Assembly (NCBI RefSeq): GCF_001888165.1
Contig: NZ_CP015455.1
Coordinates: 1,606,001 to 1,670,000 of the forward strand
Direction: 5' to 3'
Length of the DNA stretch: 64,000 nucleotides
Source: Syntrophotalea acetylenica
GTDB lineage: Bacteria > Desulfobacterota > Desulfuromonadia > Desulfuromonadales > Syntrophotaleaceae
Made by a program: the position numbers and the translations under genes. Below, piece after piece: positions 9,132 through 19,360 of this stretch. The notes under the pieces are model-generated. The model searched no databases and was not told where the DNA came from. It saw only the letters and a list, made by a program, of their open reading frames with translations. Each line of letters starts with the position of its first letter. Position 1 is the first letter of the stretch.

Positions 9132-10087
9132 CAGGAAAACGGGAGAAGTTCGTTGAGACGCGCGAAAACCTGGCACTTTACCTGACCGATGTCCCCATCG
9201 ACGGTAGCACCGGCAGCATTATGATGCCCGCCGCCACCGAGACCTCGAGCCAATGCACCGACATCAACCTTGCCTTTTGACCGAAAACTGACCTTGAACC
9301 GGTTATCATCAGTCTGGCGGAAACACAAAGCCACCTCGACCCCGCGAACCGAACGGGGATAGTTGATAAGGCCATCGGTGTCTTCAGGTTTTGCGCCCGC
9401 GGATAGCAGCATATCGCGAGTCACACACACCGATCCAAACCGTCCGCAAGGGGAAATTGCAAGGGTTTCCAGAACAATGGCAAGCAACCTGAGTTGCTCA
9501 GCCGGACGACTTTCGTAAAGGTTCTCCGCCACATACCAGGGCGAAATCCCGCAGGCCACCAGCGATGACGCGATCTGAAAAGCTTCGGGATTGGCGTTGG
9601 AATAGCGGAAAGAACCGGTATCGGACAATATGGCGGTGTAAAGACACAGAGCAACGTCCGCGGACACCGGAAACCCGGCCGCGTGAATAATGCGATAAAC
9701 AAGAGCACCGGTGGCGCAGGCCTGTTCATCGACATAATTGATATCGCCAAAACGCTCGGAGCATGGATGGTGGTCGATACTGATCACCTGCCGGCAATGC
9801 AGAGGGAGAAAACTTCCGGCCCGTGACAGTTCACCGGAATCGAGAACGAATCCCACATCGTACCGGCCAAGGTCTTCCGGTCTGCACAGCAAGCTTTGTG
9901 CTCCAGGCAAAAAAGCAAAGTTGGCAGGAACGTTATCGAGGTTAAAAGCCACCGCCTCCCTGCCGAGATCACGAAGACAATTCACCAGTCCGAGGGTTGA
10001 TCCGACCGCGTCTCCATCGGGATGAGCGTGGGAGGCGACCAGAAACGTCCGCCCCTGTCCGATAGCCCGAAGAATGGCGTCAATCAT
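9131..10087 (-). CDS. nrnA: DHH family phosphoesterase, NrnA-type oligoribonuclease / pAp phosphatase
   Basis: The 318-residue protein has the DHH core: [16 protein letters not shown] near residue 19 (metal-binding D and H residues), [18 protein letters not shown] near residue 97, and the DHHA1 domain glycine motif [12 protein letters not shown] near residue 285. NrnA homologs degrade oligoribonucleotides of a few bases and dephosphorylate 3'-phosphoadenosine 5'-phosphate. Genes of this type are commonly found between rbfA and truB, as here. It overlaps the rbfA stop by 8 bases and the truB start by 1 base. Confidence 0.92.
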   Translation of the reverse strand: MIDAILRAIGQGRTFLVASHAHPDGDAVGSTLGLVNCLRDLGREAVAFNLDNVPANFAFLPGAQSLLCRPEDLGRYDVGFVLDSGELSRAGSFLPLHCRQVISIDHHPCSERFGDINYVDEQACATGALVYRIIHAAGFPVSADVALCLYTAILSDTGSFRYSNANPEAFQIASSLVACGISPWYVAENLYESRPAEQLRLLAIVLETLAISPCGRFGSVCVTRDMLLSAGAKPEDTDGLINYPRSVRGVEVALCFRQTDDNRFKVSFRSKGKVDVGALARGLGGGGHHNAAGATVDGDIGQVKCQVFARLNELLPFS

Positions 10088-10439
10088 CGCTGGACTGTTC
10101 CTCGCTGATGGTGCGCAACAGATTGTCTATGCGATTGCCGTATTCAAGCGATTTGTCGAATTCAAAAACCAGATCGGGTACGTACCGCATGCGCATCCGG
10201 CGGCCGAGTTCACGCCGCAGAAAAGGTACGGCGCTTTTGAGGCCGGCCTGGGTATCGGCAATTTGCTTGTCGGTGCCGTAGACGGTGTAGAAAACCCGCG
10301 CCAGATGCATGTCCGGTGTCACATCGACGGCGGTGATGGTCACGAAGCCGACACGGGGATCTTTCAGCCCCTTGAGCAGCAGGGCCGAAATCTCTTTTTG
10401 CAGTTGCTCGCCAACGCGATGGGGTCTCGGGTGTTCCAA
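10080..10439 (-). CDS. rbfA: 30S ribosome-binding factor A
   Basis: The KH-like core is recognisable: [20 protein letters not shown], then [21 protein letters not shown] with the RbfA signature, and [22 protein letters not shown] near the end. RbfA matures the 5' end of 16S rRNA and associates with free 30S subunits. I start at TTG 10439 (reading [12 protein letters not shown]), five bases after the ylxP stop with an AGGT ribosome-binding site overlapping that stop. This gives 119 residues, the usual length. A longer upstream ATG would reach far into ylxP and is unlikely. Confidence 0.93.
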   Translation of the reverse strand: MEHPRPHRVGEQLQKEISALLLKGLKDPRVGFVTITAVDVTPDMHLARVFYTVYGTDKQIADTQAGLKSAVPFLRRELGRRMRMRYVPDLVFEFDKSLEYGNRIDNLLRTISEEQSSDD

Positions 10440-10443
10440 TTCT

Positions 10444-10734
10444 CTACCTATAATGAATGAATTCGATATCCTGCCGACACAGGTCGGCAACAGCGCAATG
10501 CTCAAGCTCGGCAACAACCTTCTGCAAAATCCTGTCTGCAGCGGCTTCATCCTGTTCAACCACGACGCAACCGAGAGTCGTTCGCTGCCAGAGTTCGTGA
10601 TGGTCCACTTCAGCGCAACTCACAGGAAAGCGCGATCGACAGCGACCAAGCAGGCTTTTGACGATAGAGCGTTTCTGTTTCAGGCTTTGTGGACCATGGA
10701 TGTGCAACTCGACTCTCAGGACACCGACGACCAT
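10444..10734 (-). CDS. ylxP: YlxP-like DUF503 family protein
   Basis: The 96-residue protein has the DUF503 pattern: [28 protein letters not shown] (shown here in part), then [24 protein letters not shown]. The family is small, ferredoxin-like in fold and sits between infB and rbfA in many bacteria, exactly as here. A role in ribosome or RNA biology is presumed from that context, with no established reaction. It starts 14 bases after the infB stop. Confidence 0.9.
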   Translation of the reverse strand: MVVGVLRVELHIHGPQSLKQKRSIVKSLLGRCRSRFPVSCAEVDHHELWQRTTLGCVVVEQDEAAADRILQKVVAELEHCAVADLCRQDIEFIHYR

Positions 10735-10748
10735 GCCGCTTGCCTCTA

Positions 10749-13568
10749 TCAGAGGGAGGTCTTGACTTCTTCCATTTCAAACACTTCGATGATGTCCCCG
10801 ACCTTGACGTCGTTGTAATTTTCAAGGCTCAAGCCGCACTCGTAACCGCTTTGAACTTCGCGGGCATCGTCCTTGAATCGCTTGAGCGAAGCCAGCTTAC
10901 CTTCCCAGATCACCACATGATCGCGAATCAGTCGCACCTGGGAATTGCGCAGCACCTTGCCGTCGGTGACGTAACAACCGGCGATGGTACCCACTTTGGA
11001 TACGTGGAATGTCTCGCGAACCTCGACCTTGCCGAGGGCTTTTTCACGCAGAGTGGGCGCCAGCAGACCTTCCATGGCATCGCGAATGTCGTTAACCGCA
11101 TCGTAGATGACATTGTAGAAACGGATGTCGACACCTTCTTCTTCGGCAAAGGCAGCAGCCTTCGCCTCCGCACGCACATTGAAACCGAGGATGATGGCAT
11201 CGGAAGCGGAGGCGAGTGAAACGTCGCTCTCGTTAATGCCGCCGACCGCCGTATGGATAACAACCAGGCGGCAGGCATCGGTGGACAATTTCAGCAGAGA
11301 GTCGCGAACCGCCTCCACGGAACCCTGCACGTCGGCCTTGATGATAACCTTGAGTTCCTGCACTTCACCCTGCTGCAAGCGCGCATAGAGCTGCTCCAGG
11401 GAGATTTTGCTGGTAGTGGCCAATTCCTGCTCCCGGATTTTGCGCTGACGGTGGGTAGCGACGTCCTTGGCCACTTTTTCGCTCTCTACGGCGTGGAAGG
11501 TATCTCCGGCAACCGGCGTGCCCGACAGACCGGTAACTTCGACCGGGCAGGACGGTCCGGCCTCTTCCAATCGGTCGCCGCGGTCATTGGTCATGGTACG
11601 AACCCGCCCATAGTGCAGTCCGGACACGATGGGGTCGCCAATGCGCAGCGTACCTTCTTCCACCAGAACCGTCGCGACAGGGCCACGGCCCCGGTCCAGA
11701 CGGGCTTCGACGATGGCGCCTTTGGCGCGCTTGTGGGGGTTTGCCTTCAGCTCCAGAACTTCCGCCTGCAGAAGAATCATTTCGAGAAGGCTGTCGAGGT
11801 TAGCTGTGGTTTTTGCCGAAACCTCTACAAAAATAGTATCACCGCCCCAATCCTCGGGGACCATTTCGAATTCGGTCAGTTCCTGCTTGACACGATCAGG
11901 ATTGGCGTCGGGCTTGTCCATCTTGTTGATGGCGACAATGATCGGAACGCCGGCCGCCTTGGAGTGATTGATGGCTTCCTTGGTTTGGGGCATAACACCA
12001 TCGTCGGCGGCAACCACAAGCACCACGATATCGGTAACCTTGGCGCCCCGCGCCCGCATCGAGGTAAACGCCTCGTGACCCGGGGTGTCCAGAAAGGTGA
12101 TCTTTCTGCCATTCACGGTGACATCGTATGCGCCGATGTGCTGGGTTATACCGCCAGCCTCACCGGAGGTGACATTCGTGGCACGAATGGCGTCAAGAAG
12201 GCTTGTCTTGCCATGATCGACGTGCCCCATGATGGTAACCACAGGCGGACGTGGAATGGCACCTTCATCACTGCCGCTTTCATCGGTTATGACGGCATCA
12301 TCAGTCAGCACGTGTTCTTCATCAAAAGCCACGTTCTCAACTTCATAGTTGAATTCGGATGCCAATATGGCAGCGGTTTCGTAATCGAGGGGATGATTTA
12401 TGGTGACCATCTGCCCCTGGCGCATAAGTTCGGTAATGAGGTCCTTGCTTTTAACCCCCATACGCTTGGCCAACTCACCGACAGTGATGACATCGCTGAT
12501 GCGAATAATGCGCTTGATGGCTTTGGAAAGGGTAACTTCCGTTTTTTTCTGTACTTTGGGGCTCTTTTTGCCCCGACGTGCTCGCCGATCGTCGTGGTCC
12601 GGCTCGTAAACCTCACGGCGCCCGCGGCGCCCCTTGCCGCCGTCCGCAACCTCTTTATCCTTGTCGTAGCCACCACTTTTGGATTTTTTACCCTTTTTCC
12701 CCCCACGAACTTCCTTGTCGGGGGCCGGGCCACCATCGAAAGGCACAACAATCTGGGGCGCGACTTCTTTACCCCGAGCGGCGCCAGCCGGTGCAGGACG
12801 CGCGGGCCTGGCACGATCAGGCCGAGCCTTCTCGGGCTTGCCCCGTTCAGGCCGCTCTCCACGCTCCTGTCTCTTGGGCGGCGGTGACAGAGTTGAAAGT
12901 TCGACGCGACCGAGTATCTTTGCACGGTTGGCTGTGACTTTTTCCACTTTAGTTTTATCCTTGGTCACCGGAGTTTCAGCCATTTCGGGCTGCCCTTCTG
13001 TCTTATCAGCCGTTTTGGATACTTCGGGTTCGCGTTTTACCGGCCCCGCCTCGGAAGCTGCGGCAGGTGACTCGGCAGTCTGCTTGCCGGAACCTTCCTG
13101 TTCAGCGACTGGTGCCGCTTCTTTGACAACTTTTGCTGGCTCGGAAACCTGTTCTTCATCTAGCGGCTCACTCGGCCCTGAATCCTGTTTATCCGCGGAT
13201 ATCGGTTCGGGCACCGATGCAACGGGAGTCTCGGGCTTGGAGGCAGCGGGCTTGATATCTGCGGCGGGGGCGGGTTCCTCAACAACAGTCTGCGCCTGAG
13301 GATGCTCTTCGGCGGATGCGGGGGGTGCCGCCGTTTCTTCTTCGGGGACTTCTTTCCGTCGACGGCGGATAACGCCAGCAGTGATGCGCCGTTCTTCAAC
13401 TTCTTCCACCTTGGCGGGCGCACCTTCGATCTTTTCGACATCCTCTTCGTCAAGCACGCTCATGTGGCTTTTGGCCTCGATACCGGCTTCGTGCAGCTTT
13501 TCGAGCACAACTTTGTTATCCAGCCCCATTTTTTGCGCTAATTCATATACTCGTAATTTTTTACCCAT
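10749..13568 (-). CDS. infB: Translation initiation factor IF-2
   Basis: The 939-residue protein has an N-terminal IF2_N motif ([20 protein letters not shown]), a long low-complexity Ala/Glu/Pro/Lys-rich linker (about residues 60-350), and a second IF2_N motif ([20 protein letters not shown]). The GTPase domain has G1 [13 protein letters not shown]3 DTPGHEAF and G4 NKMDKP. The C-terminal domains ([20 protein letters not shown]) bind fMet-tRNA. IF-2 delivers initiator tRNA to the 30S subunit and drives subunit joining. Its ATG overlaps the end of the ylxR-L7Ae gene by 8 bases. Confidence 0.98.
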   Translation of the reverse strand: MGKKLRVYELAQKMGLDNKVVLEKLHEAGIEAKSHMSVLDEEDVEKIEGAPAKVEEVEERRITAGVIRRRRKEVPEEETAAPPASAEEHPQAQTVVEEPAPAADIKPAASKPETPVASVPEPISADKQDSGPSEPLDEEQVSEPAKVVKEAAPVAEQEGSGKQTAESPAAASEAGPVKREPEVSKTADKTEGQPEMAETPVTKDKTKVEKVTANRAKILGRVELSTLSPPPKRQERGERPERGKPEKARPDRARPARPAPAGAARGKEVAPQIVVPFDGGPAPDKEVRGGKKGKKSKSGGYDKDKEVADGGKGRRGRREVYEPDHDDRRARRGKKSPKVQKKTEVTLSKAIKRIIRISDVITVGELAKRMGVKSKDLITELMRQGQMVTINHPLDYETAAILASEFNYEVENVAFDEEHVLTDDAVITDESGSDEGAIPRPPVVTIMGHVDHGKTSLLDAIRATNVTSGEAGGITQHIGAYDVTVNGRKITFLDTPGHEAFTSMRARGAKVTDIVVLVVAADDGVMPQTKEAINHSKAAGVPIIVAINKMDKPDANPDRVKQELTEFEMVPEDWGGDTIFVEVSAKTTANLDSLLEMILLQAEVLELKANPHKRAKGAIVEARLDRGRGPVATVLVEEGTLRIGDPIVSGLHYGRVRTMTNDRGDRLEEAGPSCPVEVTGLSGTPVAGDTFHAVESEKVAKDVATHRQRKIREQELATTSKISLEQLYARLQQGEVQELKVIIKADVQGSVEAVRDSLLKLSTDACRLVVIHTAVGGINESDVSLASASDAIILGFNVRAEAKAAAFAEEEGVDIRFYNVIYDAVNDIRDAMEGLLAPTLREKALGKVEVRETFHVSKVGTIAGCYVTDGKVLRNSQVRLIRDHVVIWEGKLASLKRFKDDAREVQSGYECGLSLENYNDVKVGDIIEVFEMEEVKTSL

Positions 13569-14199
13569 TAAACTCCCCCGCGAATTTTTTCAACCGTTCC
13601 AACTCTTCCCTGATGGCGCCTGCCAAGGGTCCGCTCCTGAACGCGACAACACCGCGTTCCGACTTTCCAAGCAAATGCCCTATCTGATCCTTGGCGGAAA
13701 ACACAAAGCAGGGAACCGCGTTGCGATTTGCCGCATTCTGAACTTTCGCTGCCATGGCAAGCGAAAGATCCTCCGCTAAAACCAGCAAGGCTATATCCCT
13801 GCCGGCCTGCAGTTCACACAAAACCTGCTGTGTTCCCGACACGATCTGCCCCGCTTTGCGAGCCATCCCCAGCAGACTGAATGCCCTGGATCGGATCTGA
13901 CCGCACAGTTCCCGCCACAGCGCATCCGCTGAAAACGTACCGCCTAGGCGCAAGGCACGAGCAAGCTGCCCCTTTTTTACCGCCATCTCCAGGCACGCAA
14001 AATCCAGGCAGGTGTAAACGCCACGCCCCGGCAATTTTTTGCGGTAATCCACAACAATATTACCTTGCGGGCTCAGAACATACCGCACCAAAAAGCCCTG
14101 GTCAAGGGACTTCCTGCAAGCAGCGCAGGTCCGCTGCGGTGTGTGCCTTGCGCCGCTCTTTGAATCAGATCGCCGAATCGTCGGCCGGGCCTTCTTCAT
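13561..14199 (-). CDS. YlxR (DUF448) domain fused to an L7Ae-like domain
   Basis: The N-terminal half has the YlxR pattern: [19 protein letters not shown] and [11 protein letters not shown]. The C-terminal half matches YlxQ/L7Ae-type RNA-binding proteins: [20 protein letters not shown], then LLVLAEDLS. In Bacillus these are two adjacent genes (ylxR, ylxQ) between nusA and infB. Here they are one reading frame of about 212 residues in the same place. The likely role is RNA or ribosome binding coupled to transcription and translation; the exact function is not established. The start is uncertain. ATG 14199 ([10 protein letters not shown]) overlaps nusA by 35 bases and is the best candidate. Confidence 0.85.
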   Translation of the reverse strand: MKKARPTIRRSDSKSGARHTPQRTCAACRKSLDQGFLVRYVLSPQGNIVVDYRKKLPGRGVYTCLDFACLEMAVKKGQLARALRLGGTFSADALWRELCGQIRSRAFSLLGMARKAGQIVSGTQQVLCELQAGRDIALLVLAEDLSLAMAAKVQNAANRNAVPCFVFSAKDQIGHLLGKSERGVVAFRSGPLAGAIREELERLKKFAGEFNG

Positions 14200-15385
14200 T
14201 CGTTTCGCCTGTCTCCACGGACTCTTCAACAGCCGCATGAGCATCTTCAGGGCCGGCAACATCCGGATCGACAACCGTTTGTCCGGACGCTTCCGCCGCC
14301 GCATCGTCACCGCCTGCCGCAGCGCCCTGTTCAAGAGATTCCTTGGCCGCTTCAGCAGCCCTGGTCTCGCTCTTGATATCGATATTCCAGCCGGTCAGCC
14401 TGGCCGCCAGTCGCACGTTCTGGCCCTTCTTGCCAATGGCCAACGAAAGCTGATCATCGGGAACAATGACTTCAAGCGCCTGCTCATCATTATCAAGGTA
14501 GATCCTGGTGACTTCGGCGGGAGCCAGCGAAGCACAGACAAAGCGTCCGACATCCGGAGACCATGGCACGATATCGATTTTCTCGCCGCGAAGTTCCGAA
14601 ACAACATTCTGCACACGGGATCCACGCATGCCGACGCAGGCACCGACCGGATCAACATCCGGATCATAAGAAGCGACCGCTATTTTGGTGCGGCTGCCGG
14701 CCTCGCGAGCCACCGCCTTGATCTCAACGATGCCTTCGGCGATTTCCGGCACCTCGAACTGGAACAGGGCAGCCACCAGGCCCGGGTGGGTGCGGGAGAG
14801 AATAATCTGCGGCCCCTTGGTGGAAATCTTCACCTCCGAAATAAGAACCCGTGCACGATCTCCCTGCCGGTAGTTTTCACGAGGCACCTGCTCACGATGT
14901 GGCAGCAGACCCTCGGCCAGCCCGAGATCGACAATCAGGTCACCACGCTCGTAACGTCGCACGATGCCATTGACCAATTCGCCGACACGATCCTTGAACT
15001 CGTTGTAGATCTTCTCCCGTTCGGCCTCACGGACCTTCTGGATAATAACCTGCTTGGCTGTCTGGGCGGCGATGCGACTGAAGTTGCCGCTCTCGATTTT
15101 CATGCCGAGGGAGTCGCCAACTTCGACCTCTTCGTCGATTTCGCGGGCTTCTTCGAGATCGATCTCCTTATAGGAATCGACAACCTCATCCACAACCGTT
15201 ACAAACTCGAAAAGCTCGACCTCACCCAAGTCATCGTTGTAGTGCGCCTCAAGATCCCGGGTATTGCGATATTTCTTATTGGCAGCCGACAGCACGGCGG
15301 ATTCGAGAGCTTCAACCAGCACACTCCGATCGATCCCCTTCTCCTTGACGACCTGCTCAATGATATGGTTAAGATTCACCAACAT
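14165..15385 (-). CDS. nusA: Transcription termination/antitermination factor NusA
   Basis: The 406-residue protein has the NusA N-terminal RNA-polymerase-binding domain (MLVNLNHIIEQVVKEKGID). An S1 domain follows around residues 130-200 (GIVRRYERGDLIVDLGLAEG), then KH1 (DPVGACVGMRGSRVQNVVSEL) and KH2 (DDQLSLAIGKKGQNVRLAARL). An acidic, Ala/Glu-rich tail of about 60 residues replaces the C-terminal acidic repeats of enterobacterial NusA. NusA modulates pausing, termination and antitermination. It is the second gene of the rimP operon, 76 bases after rimP. Confidence 0.97.
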   Translation of the reverse strand: MLVNLNHIIEQVVKEKGIDRSVLVEALESAVLSAANKKYRNTRDLEAHYNDDLGEVELFEFVTVVDEVVDSYKEIDLEEAREIDEEVEVGDSLGMKIESGNFSRIAAQTAKQVIIQKVREAEREKIYNEFKDRVGELVNGIVRRYERGDLIVDLGLAEGLLPHREQVPRENYRQGDRARVLISEVKISTKGPQIILSRTHPGLVAALFQFEVPEIAEGIVEIKAVAREAGSRTKIAVASYDPDVDPVGACVGMRGSRVQNVVSELRGEKIDIVPWSPDVGRFVCASLAPAEVTRIYLDNDEQALEVIVPDDQLSLAIGKKGQNVRLAARLTGWNIDIKSETRAAEAAKESLEQGAAAGGDDAAAEASGQTVVDPDVAGPEDAHAAVEESVETGETNEEGPADDSAI

Positions 15386-15461
15386 CCAGTTCCCCCTCGA
15401 CGTTTTTTGCGTCCACCGTCGTACGATGGCGGACCTATGCGATGAACGCCTGCGCGTTTGA

Positions 15462-15950
15462 TCAGAATTTTATTTCCAGATTGGCCTTTGCCACATCCTC
15501 GAGCGGAATTTCCACCCGATACCCTTTTTTATCTTCAAGGTCGATAACAACGTTGCCGTCACGAAGCCCGACAAGGATACCGACAAAGGTTTTACGACCG
15601 CGCCCCTTGTCGTCCAATTCCATGGGAACGCGACTCTTGACCCGCACAAGGCGACCCGCAAAGCGGTCGTAATCGGCGGGCCGGGTCAGTGGACGATCCA
15701 GCCCCGGCGACGAAACTTCAAGGTTATAGGCCGTTTCAATGGGGTCTTCGACTTCAAGCAGCACGCTGACTTCCCGACTGACCTCTACACAACTGTCAAG
15801 GGTTACCCCGCCAGGTTCATCGATATAAAGACGCAGGACCCAGCCCTGACCTTCCCTGCTATATTCAACATCCACCAATTCGCGCCCCTTGGCTTCCAGT
15901 ACGGGCAGAACCAGCGCTCGAATTTTTTCCACAACAGCTTCTTGTTTCAT
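15462..15950 (-). CDS. rimP: Ribosome maturation factor RimP
   Basis: The 162-residue protein contains the RimP signature: ELVDVEYSREGQGWVLRLYID in the N-terminal domain, then YNLEVSSPGLDRPLTRPADYDRF (shown in part) and the C-terminal Sm-like barrel FVGILVGLRDGNVVIDL. RimP helps assemble the 30S subunit. I start at ATG 15950 (MKQEAVVEKIRAL). The longer in-frame reading runs into the terminator stem upstream and is not protein-like. It is the first gene of the nusA-infB operon. Confidence 0.95.
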   Translation of the reverse strand: MKQEAVVEKIRALVLPVLEAKGRELVDVEYSREGQGWVLRLYIDEPGGVTLDSCVEVSREVSVLLEVEDPIETAYNLEVSSPGLDRPLTRPADYDRFAGRLVRVKSRVPMELDDKGRGRKTFVGILVGLRDGNVVIDLEDKKGYRVEIPLEDVAKANLEIKF

Positions 15951-15970
15951 CGCACACAAACTTTCGGCAC

Positions 15971-16006
15971 TTAAAATAAAAAAAGTGAGCGAAGGGCCCA
16001 CTTTTT
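15971..16006 (-). terminator. Intrinsic terminator, likely a rimP leader attenuator
   Basis: On the minus strand an 11-bp stem AAAAAGTGGGC / GCTCACTTTTT (16006-15996 with 15990-15980, one G-U pair) has a 5-base loop and is followed by a T-rich tract. It lies between the end of rlmD and the rimP start. A promoter candidate at 16033-16061 lies upstream of it, so it would interrupt the rimP leader as well as end the rlmD transcript. Confidence 0.75.
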
Positions 16007-16032
16007 CAGCAGTGAACTAAATTGACAGAGCA

Positions 16033-16061
16033 CTATTATCACGAAGTACCGAATAAAGCAA
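16033..16061 (-). promoter_or_regulatory. Candidate promoter of the rimP-nusA-infB operon
   Basis: The minus strand reads TTGCTT (16061-16056), a 17-base spacer and TAATAG (16038-16033). It is just past the rlmD stop codon and upstream of the attenuator hairpin, which is the expected place for the operon promoter. Confidence 0.45.
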
Positions 16062-16069
16062 GTGAAAAA

Positions 16070-17401
16070 TTAATATTTGGTTACTCCCCGGACCTCCCCC
16101 GGAACTTTCTCCAGCAGGGTTATGCTCTCGATATGATGGGTGTGGGGAAACAGATCGTACGGTCGGGACCAGACCAGCCGATAGCCATTGTGCAGCAGCG
16201 GCTGTAAATCCCGCGACAGGGTCGGCGGATCGCAGGAGACGTAAAGAATTCGTTCCGGCCGCACCTGGGCCAACTCTCTGGCAACATCGTAAGCGCCACT
16301 GCGCGGAGGGTCGAGTATCACCAGATCAATGGCGCCCTCCGCGGCGTAAAGGGATGCTGCCCCAAACGATTCACCGACAAAAAAGAGGGCGTTATCGATA
16401 TTGTTGAGGCGCGCGTTGAGCCGTGCCATTTCGATGCTCTGTCGATAAGACTCGACTCCGATCACCTGCTGCGCAAGCCTGGCCACGGGCAGACTGAAAT
16501 TGCCCATGCCGCAAAATAGATCCAGCACCCTTCCGGGAGGATTGGATATCAAGGTTGCGATTACCTCACGGACCATCGCACGATTTTGAGACAGATTGAT
16601 CTGGGCAAAACCGCCTGGGCCGTAACCAAGACGCAACACGGGCGTATCCACCTCGATAATCAATTCCATGGGTCCGCACACATGCAGCAGATTTTCCTTG
16701 CGGCCCGATTGAACAAACAGCGCAAAATCCGCTTCCTCGGCAAGGGGTTTGAGATGACGGCTCAACGCATCGAGATCGCCAGACAGACAATGCACCACGG
16801 CCCGCACACGGCCGCCATCATCCACGGCCAGATCGATCTGGGGCACCTGCCCTGCCCAGGGGGTTTTATCTATCCAGGCACGAAACAGTTCCCGGGCCCG
16901 GTTCAAGGCGGGGTGAATGACGGGACAATGTGAAACCGGAACCACAAAGTGGCTGCCCCGTCGATAAAAACCCACCTGCAAGCCTGCCGGCGTATTCAGA
17001 CATTTGAACTGCACCCGACTGCGATATTCCCACTGATGGCAGGAGGGCATGATCGGCAGCACGACCCCTGGATCGGCGCCCAGTTTGCGTACCACAAAGT
17101 CCCTGAATATCCGTTCTTTCCAGACACACTGCTCCTGGTAATCGAGATGCTGCCACTGACATCCGCCACACAGGCCGAACACCGGGCACGCCGGTTTGAT
17201 GCGCATGGTGGAGGAAGAGATGATTTCTTCCACAGTGGCTTCGCTGTAGCGTTTTTTTTGCTGAACGATCCGGCATCGCACATGGTCGCCCGGAGCAACA
17301 AAAGGCACGAAAACAACCTTGCCGCAATAATGACCGATGCCATTGCCTCCGTAGGCAACAGCCTCGATATAAAGATCTTCGATCACATCCGGGTTCGGCA
17401 T
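16070..17401 (-). CDS. rlmD: 23S rRNA (uracil-5-)-methyltransferase, RlmD/RumA family
   Basis: The 443-residue protein has an N-terminal TRAM domain (AYGGNGIGHYCGKVVFVPF). Four cysteines of the Fe-S cluster follow: CPVFGLCGGCQWQH near residue 75, plus a downstream Cys. The SAM-binding motif is LDLFCGMGNFSLP and the catalytic region DPPRSG ... YVSCDPPTLSRDL holds the nucleophilic Cys. Family members make m5U at U1939 or U747 of 23S rRNA. I start at ATG 17401, just after the stop of the trmJ-like gene; the longer reading overlaps that gene without added domains. Confidence 0.92.
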   Translation of the reverse strand: MPNPDVIEDLYIEAVAYGGNGIGHYCGKVVFVPFVAPGDHVRCRIVQQKKRYSEATVEEIISSSTMRIKPACPVFGLCGGCQWQHLDYQEQCVWKERIFRDFVVRKLGADPGVVLPIMPSCHQWEYRSRVQFKCLNTPAGLQVGFYRRGSHFVVPVSHCPVIHPALNRARELFRAWIDKTPWAGQVPQIDLAVDDGGRVRAVVHCLSGDLDALSRHLKPLAEEADFALFVQSGRKENLLHVCGPMELIIEVDTPVLRLGYGPGGFAQINLSQNRAMVREVIATLISNPPGRVLDLFCGMGNFSLPVARLAQQVIGVESYRQSIEMARLNARLNNIDNALFFVGESFGAASLYAAEGAIDLVILDPPRSGAYDVARELAQVRPERILYVSCDPPTLSRDLQPLLHNGYRLVWSRPYDLFPHTHHIESITLLEKVPGEVRGVTKY

Positions 17402-17403
17402 TT

Positions 17404-18144
17404 CTAGTGATCCCTGCGTTGGTTGTTCAGCCAATCGAGACGGCTCCAAAGCCCGCGCAAAATGCGCACCTCCCGGTCGTTGAGCCCGGCTCTGCCGAAA
17501 ATCCTGCGAAAACTGCGCAGGATATGGTCCGGGTTCTGGGGATCCAGAAACCCGATATCGGTCAAGGTCGAACGCATGTGCTGAAACATGCCCTCTACGA
17601 CCTCCAGAGAGGAAAACGTCTTTCTTCCGCCTGTTTTTCCGATAGCCCGGGCACGGGCCCGTGCTGTTTCGTATAAACAGATCGATACCGACTGGGCCAG
17701 ATTCATCGACGGGCAGGCATCATCGGTGGGGATGGTCACAAAACGCTGACAAAGGTCGAGTTCAGCGGTCTCGAGCCCCTTGTCTTCCCGCCCGAAAACC
17801 CAGGCCACCCGTCCGCTGAAGGTGACAGAGGCAAACTCTTTGGCGGCATCGTCGGGGTGCAGAAAGTCTTCGCGATACTTGCCAAAACGACGGGTCGTCC
17901 CCATCGCCAGACGGCAATCCGACAAAGCCGATTGCAAGTCGGAAAAGATCCGGGCGCCTTCGAGAAGCGCGGAGGCCTTGACCGCCATCCTGCGCGCATC
18001 GTCACACAAGTGATCCGCAACCGGGTTCACCAGTCGTAAATCGGAAAAACCGAAATTCATCATGGCGCGACATACGGAGCCGATGTTCAACGGCCCCTGG
18101 GGTTCTACAAGCACCACCGCAACATTTTCAGATTTCATCGACAT
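17404..18144 (-). CDS. trmJ: TrmJ-like tRNA/rRNA 2'-O-methyltransferase (SpoU family)
   Basis: The 246-residue protein has the knotted SPOUT motifs: VVLVEPQGPLNIGSVCRAM at the N-terminus (motif 1, with the Asn and Arg), AWVFGREDKGL near residue 115 (motif 2) and PSMNLAQSVSICLYE near residue 145 (motif 3). This arrangement and the C-terminal extension match TrmJ, which methylates the 2'-O of nucleotide 32 in tRNA. It is followed immediately by rlmD, giving a small RNA-methylation cluster with rsmE. Confidence 0.85.
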   Translation of the reverse strand: MSMKSENVAVVLVEPQGPLNIGSVCRAMMNFGFSDLRLVNPVADHLCDDARRMAVKASALLEGARIFSDLQSALSDCRLAMGTTRRFGKYREDFLHPDDAAKEFASVTFSGRVAWVFGREDKGLETAELDLCQRFVTIPTDDACPSMNLAQSVSICLYETARARARAIGKTGGRKTFSSLEVVEGMFQHMRSTLTDIGFLDPQNPDHILRSFRRIFGRAGLNDREVRILRGLWSRLDWLNNQRRDH

Positions 18145-18186
18145 CCTTTTTATGTAGCGATTTCAAAAATATCAGCTTCAAGCTGT

Positions 18187-18923
18187 TCACTCGAGCGCTC
18201 CCAGTATCCATTGCATGACGGCCGTGCCAGCAATAGCAGCGGTCTCGGTGCGCAGAATAAGCGGTCCCAGGCTCACAGGCAACACGGATAAATGCCGGGC
18301 CTGAATGACCTCTTGCCGGGTAAAGCCGCCCTCAGGTCCTATCAGCAAAGCCGCGTTGGCGATGTCCGGCTGCAGTATGACATTCCGCAGACTTGCCGCC
18401 GTCTCACCCTCATAAAGCATTACCGCCACATCCCACAGGGCCGTTTCAGCCAGAACCTGATCAAAGGTCATTACCGGTCCCAGCTGTGGGATATCGGCGC
18501 GACGGCACTGTCTGGCGGCTTTCAGCACGATGTCCGGCCAGCGATGGGATTTGCGCTGCCGGGAATCCCGTTGTTGCAACGTTGTGGACCGCGCTGAAAC
18601 GTAAGGAACAATGCGCCGCACCCCCAACTCCACACATTTCTGAAGCACCAGCTCGAATCGCTCTTTTTCGGGAAGGGCCTGGTATAGGGTCAACGGCACG
18701 ACGGGCCGGGTACGGTCTGCCATTGACTGAAAAGGAAAAACGCGGTTATTTTCCAGCAACCGCGCACGAAACCGGGCATTCTGGCCATCGACAACGGTCA
18801 GGATACTGCCGGGGCGGGCACGCCAAAAGGACAAGGCCCTGACCGCTTCAGGCGGCAGGGCCACTTCCTGCTCCACAACGATCGCACGGTCCAGCCGCAC
18901 GATGCTTTGCGAACCGCCGCCAT
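18187..18923 (-). CDS. rsmE: 16S rRNA (uracil1498-N3)-methyltransferase, RsmE family; N-terminus uncertain
   Basis: RsmE features are clear: LYQALPEKERFELVLQKCVELGV, IVPYVSARS, KAARQCRRADIPQL, IGPEGGFTRQEV and LGPLILRTETAAI. The protein methylates N3 of U1498 in 16S rRNA. The start is unclear. An ATG at 18923 overlaps the stop of the upstream chi-like gene as TAATG, but its frame joins the RsmE frame only if one base is missing in the first 25 bases. Without a lesion, the best in-frame starts are GTG 18900 or TTG 18936, both with poor ribosome-binding sites. A homopolymer undercall like those elsewhere in the window is possible. Confidence 0.85.
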
Positions 18924-19339
18924 TAACGCATGGCAACCTCAAATCCGGCCTCCCGAAAAGCAGCAAACCTGCGACGCGCGGACTGCAGAAGCTGAGGATC
19001 ATACGCTTCGGCAAAATCGATGGCGAGGTCGAACTGTCTCACGAATTGCTGCGAACAGCCCCTGCACATGATCAGAATTTTGGCGCCGTTCGGATTGCGC
19101 TCTTCTACCGTAATAATGACTGGTTCGTCAAGACAATCGACGGCGCCGTTGTCATATACATGGGGGATGAACGAACCTTTTTTCCAGGTCCACATGAAAC
19201 GATCCAGGGTTACCCCCTGATTGGCGTCGCATACCATTACCAGCACCCGTTTGCCAAGCGAATAGAATCCCTCGACCAACTCGCAAATGTGTCTGGCTTT
19301 TTCCGGACGCAGAATTTTAACAAATTCAACACGTGTCAT
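18923..19339 (-). CDS. holC: DNA polymerase III chi subunit (HolC)-like protein
   Basis: The 138-residue protein resembles HolC: VEFVKILRPEKARHICELVEGFYSLGKRV (in part) at the N-terminus, VDCLDEPVIITVEE in the middle, and an ending with FAEAYDPQLLQSARRRFAAFREAGF. HolC bridges the clamp loader to single-strand-binding protein in the replisome. Delta-proteobacterial chi proteins are divergent, so the call rests on the overall pattern and length. It sits between the oxidoreductase operon and rsmE, a location with no functional meaning that I can see. Confidence 0.75.
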   Translation of the reverse strand: MTRVEFVKILRPEKARHICELVEGFYSLGKRVLVMVCDANQGVTLDRFMWTWKKGSFIPHVYDNGAVDCLDEPVIITVEERNPNGAKILIMCRGCSQQFVRQFDLAIDFAEAYDPQLLQSARRRFAAFREAGFEVAMR

Positions 19340-19360
19340 CTATCACCCATCCGGATGGGT

